Shown here one piece after another: positions 1 to 11,300 of a stretch of 64,000 nucleotides of DNA (the stretch's first letter is position 1; each line of letters starts with the position of its first letter). Source of the DNA: Acanthococcus lagerstroemiae (taxonomy: Eukaryota; Arthropoda; Insecta; Hemiptera; Eriococcidae). Both the position numbers and the translations under genes were made by a program. The notes beneath the pieces are model-generated. The model saw nothing but the letters and a program-made list of their open reading frames with translations. It was not told the DNA's origin and did no database searches. Location of the stretch: NCBI GenBank assembly GCA_031841125.1, contig CM063114.1, forward strand, positions 2,666,001 through 2,730,000, in the 5' to 3' direction.

Positions 1-392
1 CATTTAATTTCCCATACATGACGCCCATGCTGAAATCCGAGTTTTCCACGTATCGCGTCCGTACTCTGCGCTATCGGATTCCGGTGCAAAGTAAAGCCAT
101 CGGTTTTCACAAATATATGCTTCGAGCAATCATTAGGATTCCAAGCATGAGCAAATGCTCGGACTTTACTTTTGTACGTCTTCAATGACGATAGGAGATC
201 ACTAGACATTACACCGGGAGGCAACACTTTACTACACTGAATTCGCCACAGGTAATTATTATCGAGTAGTAAATATTTCCACCAATTACGGCAGACTAGC
301 GAACAATTTCTCAAGTCACTCAAACTAAGGTACGAGAACAAAACATCCAATACATCGCACGGAAGATGAGCGATGTCATTACGATCTGCCAT
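1..392 (-). CDS. Fsn: Fsn / FBXO45 orthologue: F-box and SPRY domain protein, 5' coding part (runs off left edge)
   Basis: The minus strand from the ATG at 392-390 is open to the window edge (130 codons plus two bases). Residues about 9-40 form an F-box ([13 protein letters not shown], then a CSLVCRNWW motif). After a linker comes the start of the SPRY domain ([34 protein letters not shown]), which I recognise as near-identical to Fsn/FBXO45. Known role: substrate receptor of an atypical ubiquitin ligase with the RING protein Highwire/PHR1. It restrains synaptic growth and axon signalling in neurons. No in-frame stop or splice site is needed before the edge, so the first coding exon continues leftwards and the rest of SPRY is outside the window. 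The family is normally about 250-290 residues, so roughly half is present. It lies head-to-head with RAB3GAP1. Confidence 0.95.
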   Translation of the reverse strand, partial: MADRNDIAHLPCDVLDVLFSYLSLSDLRNCSLVCRNWWKYLLLDNNYLWRIQCSKVLPPGVMSSDLLSSLKTYKSKVRAFAHAWNPNDCSKHIFVKTDGFTLHRNPIAQSTDAIRGKLGFQHGRHVWEIK

Positions 393-1071
393 ATCAAGAT
401 GATCAATAGAACAGTTGCAGTTACATTATTAGTGTTGAGTTATTCGTTTGAACTTCCAACTCTTACATTTTCTACTGTCCGCTGAGCTTCTTTCAGCTTT
501 GAACGCATAAAACACTGACATTTTTCGACCATAATAGTAAAAACTCAAGGAAATATAAAGTTTAATATTCAAAATTCAATCACAGAAAATTTGTATCAAG
601 CTTTCAAGAACCATGAACCAACAATCAAGCTTTGAACTTTAGGTCTACGTTTGCCGACGTTTGCTTACTGATTAATCATCTGTTTTTGATAATAATTTCC
701 AGTGTAGCCAGTAAAGTAAACCTTAAAAAGTATCTCTAGAACTCGTGAAGGAAAAATTAATTTAGTCTTAGAAAATAATCTCTACACTCATTTAGTTTTA
801 GGGTCTTTTTTTTTATATTTGACACGCGGTTTGGTTGGCGGGGTAGGTAAGAGAAGACGTGATAAAGTGATATGTGATATGGGCAATGGGCTTGAATTTT
901 CGTGTTTTGAAAACTTGCGAATCGAAGTGTTTGCGTCGTTATTATTTCTTGTCTTGAGAAATTTCATATTTCGAATCTACAGTAATATTTTTTTATTTCT
1001 CTGATTACCATACTCCAGTTTCGTTCGAATTATGGCTTCGAATCAACTGCTTCATTCAACGTGATTACAAA
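393..1071. promoter_or_regulatory. Divergent promoter region shared by Fsn (left) and RAB3GAP1 (right)
   Basis: These 679 bases separate two start codons that point away from each other, so both 5' untranslated regions and both core promoters must lie here, unless upstream non-coding exons exist elsewhere. The stretch is AT-rich, with one less AT-rich patch around 815-870. I see no convincing TATA box at a proper distance from either ATG and no conserved coding sequence. Sharing of regulatory elements is inferred from the arrangement, not seen. Confidence 0.6.
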
Positions 1072-4000
1072 ATGGAGAACGAATTCTGCGAGATTGACTT
1101 CACCACAGCTACCATCTGGGAAAACTTCAATGCTCGTTTAGAAGAAATATTTTATGCATGGAAACTGTACCAATCTCCTGAGGAAGTAACAATTCAGAAT
1201 GGTGAATGTTTCTCCTGTGAGCTTGGTAATTGGTTAGTGAGCAGCGAGAAATTGGAGTTTGATGGTGAATAACTTTGTGAAATGTTATGCCTATAAGTAG
1301 TTTCTGAGTTATTCCTAAATTCACAGTAGTTCCTTGTTATTTATCACGACACTCATGGTGATACAATTTCAGGTAAAGCGTTCGATATCAGCTTCTATCT
1401 GAAACAAACATCTTCGCCTAAAAATGAAACTAAAAGCGATAAAAAATCTGGAACATCTGAATCCGCAGCTGAAGAAGAGTCGCTGATGCCTGAACTAGCC
1501 TCGAGTAACTTTCCATTGGAAATGAACTGCTTGTGTAAAAAAGGAACTGAATCTGGTTCTAGAGAAAAGCTGTCAAAACTGATTCGTCTTTTCAACTTGC
1601 ACAACTTCGTTTTGTTGACACCATCATCGGAATCTTACACTCCTATCTCGTCAGAAACTCATGTCAAATTGCTGATGAGTTCATTTTGTATTTCAGCGTT
1701 CAACACTCGTTGGTTATTATTACGATTTATAAATTATTATGATATGATGGCTTAATTTCGCTTGAGAATACCGCTAATTGTATTCTTCGTGTTTCAGTTT
1801 TGTTCCTATTTTTACACAAGTATTTCAACAGTGGCAGAATAGTTTTATCGGTGTTCGAGTCGATGAAGACGGTTTCCGTGTTGATTATCAAATGATTCAT
1901 CTTGGGAAAGTGCCTGCCAAATTTCATTACTTTTCTGGTACTTCCATTACTGTTTTTAATTAAACTTCAAATTAATACCTGTGGATTAGAAGAACGCATC
2001 GATTTATGTAAAAGATCGAAAGCTGAATGCACAGCTTACAAATTTTGCAACATTGTAACTATCCAAGTTAAACTAGTATTAGTAATTTTTTATTCTTCTG
2101 TGAAGGAATATTGGATTTATTCAAATCAAAAATTGCGAGCACATTATCAACGAATACCGTATGGGCATCTGTAAAGCTATCGTATTCAGCTTCGCAGTTT
2201 AGAAGTTTTGCTTGGCCTCGTAAAAGGCCTTTATTAAGCGTAGACGAATGTGCAGATGAATCTTTTCAACTTCTGTCTTTTGATCTACCATTCGGCGCTG
2301 CCAGTGAACCTATGAGGTAAATATTTTAAACTAAGTACCTATCTTATTTTCTAAAACACAAACCTGATCTAGTCGTAGCTGAAATTGAAAGTAAAGACAG
2401 GTCAACTAAGCGCTTCCAATGCATTGTCACAATTTTTTGATTTTAAGTTTTGGTTCATCGATGGATTCTAAAAGCAGTTATGTATTTGCAGTGAAATACG
2501 TTTACATGTATCGTGGCCAAAAGTGTTTGAAAACATGGTCATGGATAATGAAAACCATTCAGATTTTGATCCTCTTAATGCTCCCAACTGGGTCTTGCAA
2601 GTGTTTGCCAAAGAAAACAATCATTTGTTAAGTCAACATGTATCGAAATTCATGCAGATTTGCCAATCCTCAACTATTATCGACGAATTAATTGGTGATT
2701 TATTGAAACGGCGAAATTTCAATGGTTGGTATTGAACAGGAAGAAAATGTATAAAAATTTATAATATATACCGTGAAAAACAAGATTACTGTAGTGAAAT
2801 TTATATTTACTAATAAACAACTTATTATTTCATATCAATTTCAGAACTGAATGTACCTTCCCATTTATCGATATCCCGAATAATCGCCGGTGGTAACGCT
2901 GGGGGTGGTAGTAGCAATATGAGTGAAATTAAAGGTTCGAAAAGGTTTCTTCCGGAAGAAACTCTTGTTTCGATGCTATACTATTTATTTCCAGATGCTG
3001 ATCATAATAATGTACGTTACATGCTCCTCTTCGTTTTTGAACTTGCGGTGCACATTTACAGAATTTTAAGCTAAATACTTGTTCCTTTTTTTTTCCAGAC
3101 ACATCCGTATCTGTCCAGATTTTCTGAAGATTGTAAAGAAGATATTTCTTTGAAGGTGAACAAGGCGTTTTCTTTTTTTTTCTCAGTTTCTCTGTATGTA
3201 TATCGTGATGTCTAACATCGAATTTGCGTTTACAGGGAATGAAAACTTGTGGTGTTGATGAACTTCCTTGGCGATTAAGTATAATCATGTGTATAATTGT
3301 GCATGTGTATGGGGGACATGCTGCCGCACAATTTTGGTACGAATTCATTCAGGAGTTACGTTTTAGATGGGAGAAGGCGTTGAAAATACTCGGGTTAGTT
3401 GTATAGCATCGAAAAATCTACGCATAACTTGTAGCATGATATGATGTTAATAGAATGCTTCATTAACTTTATTCTATCCTTACAGAATTCAAAAAGGTGT
3501 TCCTAATCATAAAACAAGTCTAATAAACCAGAAATTACAGGTATTGTACGCATTTAAATTTTTTGTATTTTCTAATATTCAATTGTCACTTGTATGACTG
3601 ACAGACATAAGTACCGTGCAATTAAGCGACTGAGTATACTCAGCAATTTGTTGATTAGTATACTCTGTTATTTGATTGCAGTGGTGCTTATGACTATCAT
3701 ATAACCGATACTATTTACACATATATCATGGTTATTTGTTCGCCATCATTCTGACAATGAGATATGGATTGGGACCCAAACCAGTTATTCAGTAATGTAG
3801 GTACAAGAGAATGGAATCAGAGGGATAGACCACGCCTCCTTCCTATGAATTTCGAAAAGAACTTTTTTAAATTTCAGAAGTGTCTCCCTCGTAAGTCACC
3901 TTTTTACACTTTCCCTAGCTACTCTCTCCCCCTGAACATTTTGGTGTGCACCAGTAAAGCTGTAGAACAAATCCAGTATTTTACCGAATCTCTAACTATA

Positions 4001-6493
4001 TTTTCAGACTCGTAGTCCAACCACAAGTGTTGATTAGGAAGGGTTCAGTGATGGTCTAAAGCATGTGTTCACCCAACAATGTCAACATCCCATACAGATA
4101 AATAAGTTGCCTAAGTGTGTACTCAGCCTTAACGGTGTGAGCGTGATATGCCAGAGGAGGACGAAGAAGCGACTATTATTCTGTTTACTGACATTATACC
4201 CCTCTCCGTTGAAATAAATTACAAAATACGTATTTCTTTCTATCTAAACTCTTAATGGCGTGTCCTAATCTGATTTAATCGTTGCGCAAAGTAAATGAGT
4301 ATCAAGTGAACTACATTTTCTGTTCACTGATGTACATTACAAAGTTTGTTTTTCCAGATGTTGAACTGCTGTATTCAGAAAAAAATTAAGAGAGAAAACG
4401 TCCACATTCTCTCTGAAGATTCGGATGATCAGAATAATAGTTGTCCGAATAGCGCTGTACCTGGAAAATGTAAATAGATATTTTCAATAATTCTATTAAG
4501 AAGAAAAAAATGGTATTTCATGTAAAGCTAGTTCAATTCGGTCTTCTCGTTTAGTCGATTCTGAAGACGAAGAATTTTTCGACTGTCAAACTGAATCCAA
4601 AGATGAAAATAATTTCAAAGTTGCCAAAGTTTCGTTATGGAATCAGCCAGAAGGGAGATTGCGAAAGTTTAATAACTTAAGATTAATTGAGACCGGTGAA
4701 TATATGTACATTCCCATTACTCAGGTATTGTTTACAGTCTATTATTCAGATCGTAAAATGACAATATTGTTTCCTGATTTCTTATATTTGTGAACATACT
4801 CATCTTTCTTTCAAATTACAATGCTGCAGGAGATGACTCCCAAGACTGAAGATCAGCTAGAAGATGATGCGGTTGTGTTGATGAAATTGGGTTCAGATTC
4901 TCAAGGATCGAAACTCCGAGCTAGAATGATGTGCGCCTCCCTGTACTCGGACATGGAATCATTTAAGGTATCAATTACCGTCGTATGCCATCTGAAATAC
5001 TAAAGCTGTCAAAAATTTGCGAAAGTGTACTAAGACTGAATAAATCTCGTGTAGATTTCACTCTATCTTAACAGTCACGCTAATCTGAAATTTAATTTTA
5101 ATCATATCCAATGTCGATGAAACGAAAATAATCCAATCCGATTTAAACAAATTGCACAGGCGGCAAATCCGGGCTCTATTTTGGAAGACTTCATTCGATG
5201 GTATAGTCCACGTGACTGGATCGAGAGTGCAGAAGTAGATCAGTTTGGACAAAAAAAAGGTAGTGAATACATTCTGATTATTTTCATGTGTTTCATCGGT
5301 GTTATGCAACTGTGATAATTATTTCCTTCGAATTCGTACTCCATTATTTCCGTAGAAAATACCAGGTCATATTTAAACTCTATGACAGCGTCAAATCCAA
5401 CGTGATCTACATATTGCAGTTCTCCCTTACCTATAAGCTAATGAGAAATTTGTGAACATTTCTGCATATAGGTAAACTGAGTAACCGGATGTTATTACCT
5501 GGAAACATGTGGAAGGAAGTTTGGGATACTAGTATTCCAGTTCCAGCTAGCCGGCAAAAATGTCTTTTCGACGACAATAAAGAATCGGAAAAAGTATTAC
5601 ACTTTTTCGAATCGCACAAGAATTTAGCCGATGTATTTTGTCTTCTACTTCCAACGTTGATACATGCCGCCCTGCACACCATTATCAACGATGAAACGGT
5701 TGCTTTGATGAGGCGTTACTCTTCGTATTTAGACGATAAAATCAACGTTTTAATTCAGAAAGCGGTCGCTGCCACTAGAAATATCAGCATGGATGTTTCG
5801 CAGTATAAGGTTTTAATTTGGTGTTAGAAATTTCGCAGCATGATTTAGTGGGACTTGAACAACGTAATTTAGTATTCGTTTCTAATTATAGGTTGTTGCC
5901 GATGAAATTAGTGAAATTGAAGGGATCGTGACCCGCTACAAATCGATTGAGTTTAAATTATTCCCCGGTGACGTAGCTCATAATGAAGAAGAAAGAAATA
6001 TGTTAATGGAACTAGTCCTGGGTAAGGAGGAAATAACGGTACCGCAAGGAGCTAGTAGCCGATTAGGTCGAAGAATTGTTTTTCTATTTGCCAAAGAAAG
6101 TGATAATACTGGCGTATCTGGAAGTAACTTGGTGAGTTTTGCTGACTATGTTTATTCAGTTTACGTATCTGTACGGCTTCTTCGACGGTCGAGTTAATTT
6201 CCTTTGACGCTATTTAGGAAAAGAAAAAGGACGATGGTGGTTCATTTGTTAATGCTACCAATGAATTCCTTCATTCGGCAGCGGCGTCTTTCAACAGTAC
6301 TATCTCGCATAACCCAGCGGACCAGTGGCGTACGATAACGTCGCCGCCTTACCAAAAAGAATTCGTCTTAAATGTAAATTCTGCTCTTCCATTTTCTACG
6401 TCCCGACTCAGTTTGCATAGCCTCGCAGCTCACATATGTGCAGAAGAAATATTTATCGCCAGTAACTTCGGTCGAGATTCCATTTTTGTTTAG
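1072..6493 (+). CDS. RAB3GAP1: RAB3GAP1 orthologue: catalytic subunit of the Rab3 GTPase-activating complex, 16 coding exons, 970 aa
   Basis: Exons: 1072-1264, 1373-1697, 1798-1937, 2106-2316, 2492-2724, 2845-3011, 3099-3155, 3236-3393, 3486-3540, 4358-4469, 4555-4724, 4830-4967, 5160-5259, 5472-5809, 5892-6131, 6218-6493. They sum to 2913 bases with every phase matching, and 970 residues agrees with about 980 in mammals. Family signatures in order: IDFTTATIWENF at the N-terminus, LDLFKSKI, LPFGAASEP, HVSWPKVFENM, ELRFRWEKAL, MLNCCIQKK, an acidic SEDEEFFDC stretch, PEGRLRKF, YIPITQEMTP, FIRWYSPRDWIE, and CLFDDNKESEKVLHFF in the C-terminal catalytic region. Known role: with RAB3GAP2 it stimulates GTP hydrolysis on Rab3, acts as exchange factor for Rab18, and in flies is needed for presynaptic homeostasis. 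The exon 2 donor (GC|gttcaa) is weak but is the only phase-compatible junction I found. The largest intron (3541-4357) has no gene-like content. Confidence 0.95.
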
Positions 6494-8346
6494 TTTTAAA
6501 CGATTTTTAGATTTAATTAGTTACCACTTTCTCTTTAAGGTATCTTCAATTACTCTGATTGCTAAGTTGATTCTTGATTATCAATCACACAACTCTGAAG
6601 GCTGCGATTAATTCCGATGTCCTTGTTTCTCTATCCCCAATATACAATCACGTAACACGTAAAGAAGCGTATGTACTCGTATATTGATGTCATGGTATTG
6701 TGCATTTTACCTACCTAATACTTTTGAATATTATTTAGTAAAGTTATCCGTAAAAATGAATTCAGTAATGTTAGTCTTTTTGATTTCTTCATTATGCGTT
6801 TCTAATAATGCTAATTCGGACTTGATCGGTATGCATTTGCTCCAGTATCATTTAAACTGTTTTTGTTAGAAATGAAGGTTCTGAATATTATTATGATTCT
6901 TATTTACCTACTTTGGTTTCCATTCCTCTGCTTTTCAGGATTATGATATTCATTATCCATTTCATGGCGTGCAGGCAACCCAGTTATTCTAGTATTTGTT
7001 ATTTTTTTTCTCAGTCTTTCTTTGGTTCTTCAGTATGCTAGCTTACTGCGAACTGAGCCTTAATATTTTTATTGCCATAGGTAACTTATTTCATTTCTCA
7101 TATCATTGATTCACGGGCTGAGTTTAACTATAGACCAGAGAGGCATTGACGATTTTTCATTCCGATTTATAACAAGAAAGTGGTTAATTGACTTTTGTAG
7201 CATTTGTCTGTAGGTACCGGCATCGCACATTAAAATAACCATATTGGTTTTTTTGTAAAATCTCGGCATTTAATATTCCTGTGATGTATCTTGTTTAGTG
7301 AGTAATCACTCGGTAATAATTACCTATAAATTAATGACTTGTGAATCGTTAGATCTCTCATTAAATTGTTTCATATCGAACGTACTTGAAAGTATTTTGC
7401 TATCTACTAATAATGTGGAAATGTCCCTGATTTATACTTACCGTTTATTCATATGTTATGTTGTTATATCAGTTATCACCAATGACTGTTGTGTATTATT
7501 TTGTTGTATTCAGCAATAGAAAAAAATTGTTCCTTTTTCTTCTATTTATTTATTAATTATTTATTCGGTACTTTTAATTGAGTACTGGGTTGTAAGCTGC
7601 TTAATCAAATCCTGTACTGAGATGAAACCTTTTTGAAAACCTGTATTTTCAGAGGTGGTGGTTCTGAGAACAAAATCTCTATTTTTGGTTTACTCATCTG
7701 ACAGTTGTGCTATCCCCCGTTCTGTAATTCGTCATTCAAAATTATTTCAAATTCCTGAGTCCCCTATCTTGGTAAAAATAGAAATCTGGGATGTTTATGT
7801 GATGGGACCTGAAAAGTGGACCCATTAACTGAGGCACTAAAACTTGGAGTTCACAAAGTGTGTGGCCCTGCGTATTGAAAAGGTGATCGTGTACAATTTT
7901 TCACAAGATTATAAAAACCTTCAAACGTCTTTAAATCAATTAGAAATTGATTAAAAAAAAAATCTCATTCCATTTAAAAGTATCCATGATCACCTTTTCA
8001 GTTTCACCCGCTCAGGTGATTTTGTAGCGCTTTCTACTGCAGTTTTTGACGCCTATGAACCTTTTGCACCATCAGTGCGAAGTTGTACGTTTCAATAAAA
8101 TTTCAACACTTCCAATTTGTACATATTAAATGGCTACACTGGTTCCCGCCCTGGACTGTTGTCAATTTCGATTCTAATCGTTGTCGTTGTGTAGTGTGTA
8201 CTACCTTCTTCAATTTAAACTCATGTTACCGGCAGCTGTTGGTTATATCGAAAATAATTATCGGAAGGCGTAATTTTACGAATGTTCTTTTTCATCATTG
8301 TTGCAGAAGTTCTCGTGTATTGATCAGCTTTTTATCAGGTCATAAG
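6494..8346. other. Intergenic: RAB3GAP1 3' flank and Nup155 5' flank
   Basis: This AT-rich stretch has no convincing coding sequence. It must hold the RAB3GAP1 3' untranslated region and the Nup155 promoter. An ATTAAA at 7229-7234 and an AATAAA at 8094-8099 are possible poly(A) signals, but neither is well placed enough to assign. The reading frame upstream of the Nup155 ATG stays open back to 8083, but it contains acceptor-like TTGCAG and TATCAG just before the start, so a 5' untranslated exon boundary near 8307-8340 is possible. Confidence 0.6.
7877..7999. repeat. Short inverted repeat, MITE-like (about 123 bp)
   Basis: The arms GAAAAGGTGATCGTG (7877-7891) and CATGATCACCTTTTC (7985-7999) are reverse complements with one mismatch. 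They enclose a smaller near-palindrome (TCAATT..AATTGA) followed by an A-run. The arrangement resembles a tiny fold-back or MITE remnant. No second copy was noticed in the window. Confidence 0.45.
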
Positions 8347-11300
8347 ATGGTGGTTCCCGTGCACAGTGACACTTTTAATCATGAACCGGTTCATAATGCC
8401 GAAATGGACACCAGTCTTCTAAATACTATGGATCAAAGACACAAAACCGTTGAAGATATCGAAATAGCTGTCAAGAACATTGAGCGTTGTCTGGTTTCGG
8501 ATGACAGTTTCCCGGAGCTAGCCGATAAGCTAAAAATCAGACAAGGTATGAACTTGCACTTTAGAAATCAGAATCTTATTTCTTACTGAAAATTTTCTCG
8601 TATATCAATGTCGACATTCACTTCTAGGTATTATTAACAAGAGTGGTCTTCATGAATCAGAATATCCGAATGGTTCAGATTTATTCACATCTATTGTACA
8701 ATTGAAGTCCATCAATAAGGTCCCGATTCCAAATGAAATTCTGGAACATTTCTCCCGTATCCTTTTAATATTATTATGAAAAAAACAATCAAATATGACT
8801 TAATTGTTAGTTCAGATGAGAATATTCGACATGCATGAATCCTTAACTGCAGTTCAGGTGTTCATTGTCATTCAATTATGGGAACATTTGCCGACATTCG
8901 AAGAGCTTGGCTTGTGTTGGACAGTGATTTATTTCTCTGGGATTACGAATACGGGTACAATTTAGCGAAATTAATGTATTTTCTTATTTCGTTTCAAATT
9001 ATAATCGTGTTGAAATTTTTGTCTGCTTTGCAGTTCCGACGTAGCATATTACGATGGAGTATCGGAAATCATTTTAACAGTGGGCCTTGTTAAGCCTAAA
9101 GTTGGAGTTTTCCAAGATTTTGTTCATTACTTGTTAGTCTTAGCAACACCTTCAAATATTGTTGTATTGGGAGTGACGTTTAGTCAATCAAATGAAAGTG
9201 AGTTGATTTTTGTTTGCGTTTTCAAAAATTAAAATAGTTACTCACTCATAGTTTACGAACGTTTATGTAAGGTTTCGTCGCATCTGAAGAAATGCATATA
9301 ACTCAGGAAGTGGTATACATGTTACCAACCGACGGAGTTGTGTTTTCTACCATCGTAGGTTCGGAGAATGGAAGGATTTTCATGGGAGCCAAAGACGGAT
9401 GTTTGTACGAGTTCGTATACCAGGTAAAATTTTCATCTTGATGCATCTAGGTATATTCTCTCTAAAATTTGTTCTCGAAATTTCATTTAATAACTTATTT
9501 TTTAGAAGGAAATCAGCTGGTGGGGGAAGCGGTGTAAAAAAATTAACCACTCGAGCAGTTCCTTGTCCGTGTTGATACCTTCGTTCTTAAATGTGTTCAA
9601 TGAAGTGGATGAGTTAGTACAAATCTCCATTGATAATAGTCGGAACGTCTTGTATACTTTGTCCGCCAAAGGCTCAATAGAAATGTATGATCTCGGCGAT
9701 ACTGGTACATCGATGTCAAAATTAGCTTCGTATACTCACGCCACTATTTTGAACTACGTCATCAGGTAATATTGGTTCATATTTTCTCGAAACATGATAG
9801 TTACGGTTAACAAAATAACTGTTTAATTGGTCCGTATGTTACAGGATTATGGAAGAAAGTTGTTTGTTCGGTCCTGTAATCAGTATCAGCGCCATCGAAG
9901 TGCACGACTCGGTGCCAGTCGCATTGGTGGCTATAATGGAATCTGGAACTCGTGTTTACTTTACAACTGCAGGCGCCAGCAGACCAAATTCTCTCCAAAT
10001 AGCTCACGTGAGGATGCCACCTGGTTACACCGGTTGCTCGCCTGCCCAAAGACCTTCAAAAATTAGAACTGCTATATATAACCGAGGTTTGATATATTAT
10101 TTTACGATTTTCTCATCATCTCGTGCTTGAGCTATAATTATTTGAAATCGATTTTCCAGGCACGTGTTTGTTGGTTAATTCTTATGAAGGATGTCAAGAC
10201 AAACTGTGGTGTCTTAGCGGTGATCTGACTACATTTCGTCCTATGTTGAGTGAAACGCTGACTGTTTCCGGACTGGATGGAGTTGTTTGGTCTTTAGAAA
10301 AGTATGGTCATAATTTGATGATAACTTCCACTATTCCGGAACCACCGTTGATAGTCACGCAACATTATGAATCCTCAACGAAATACGTGTGTTTGACGGA
10401 TAAAGTAAGCGTCTATATATTTTATAATTCGTATTGTAATCTTGTTACATGCTCCATCTTGAATTCATACTTGATATGTTCGAATCAGGGCTCGCAAATA
10501 TTCCAGAAATTAAGACCCGTGGATGTGATACGGGAGATATTCGAAGAAGGACACGATCCGGGTAGCGATACCGTGAGATTATTTTTTCAAACGATGACCG
10601 AAGATGAAATTTGTGCCACATTGTTACTATTAGCTTGCCAGAAAACCGGGAATGAGCAAGTTAGTTAAATCAGGCATGTTTGCTAATTGGATTGGAGTAG
10701 TTGAAGAACATCGAAAGACTATTAAAAAAACAACGCTGCCAATGGCTAGCATCAAAACATTGAAAAAATTTTATCGTCATTTGTTGGTATCGCCTTAAGC
10801 ATTCTCAAGTTAGATTTCTTAAATAGAGCTGTGATTGAAAATGTCGAGAATTTTTTGACACGGGTTCAGTTTTGAATTCCGGTAAAACTGAATTGGTAAT
10901 TTATGTAGCCTACATTTTTCTTTTCCATAGATATCTAGTGTAGCTACTCGCGGTTTCTTTTTGTACGGCGGAGAGCCTAAGATTGTTTCTCATAGCAATT
11001 CAGTTTTGTTGCCTTCATCGCCATTTCACCAGACGCTTCCTACCGGTAAGTTGTCTGGAATTTTGTCGGTCTTCTTTTTCTAAGAATTTGTTTTACAGAT
11101 TTCAATCACAAAAACGTTTCTAATATTGTCGTGAACCATCTTCCACGAAGACAAAGAAAACATTGCTTCTTGATCTTCACTGTATTCAAATTAGTCAGTA
11201 TTAGACTAGCGTGTGAATACTTAATGCTTGTTTAAAGTCAACTTGTCTTCTTAGGTTTTAATCCGGGTTCGGTATCTACACCTATTGGACAACGTCAAGT

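Noticed and set aside
2929..3348. 139-codon minus-strand frame
   Set aside because: Antisense to RAB3GAP1 exons 6-8, which are supported by family motifs and splice phase.
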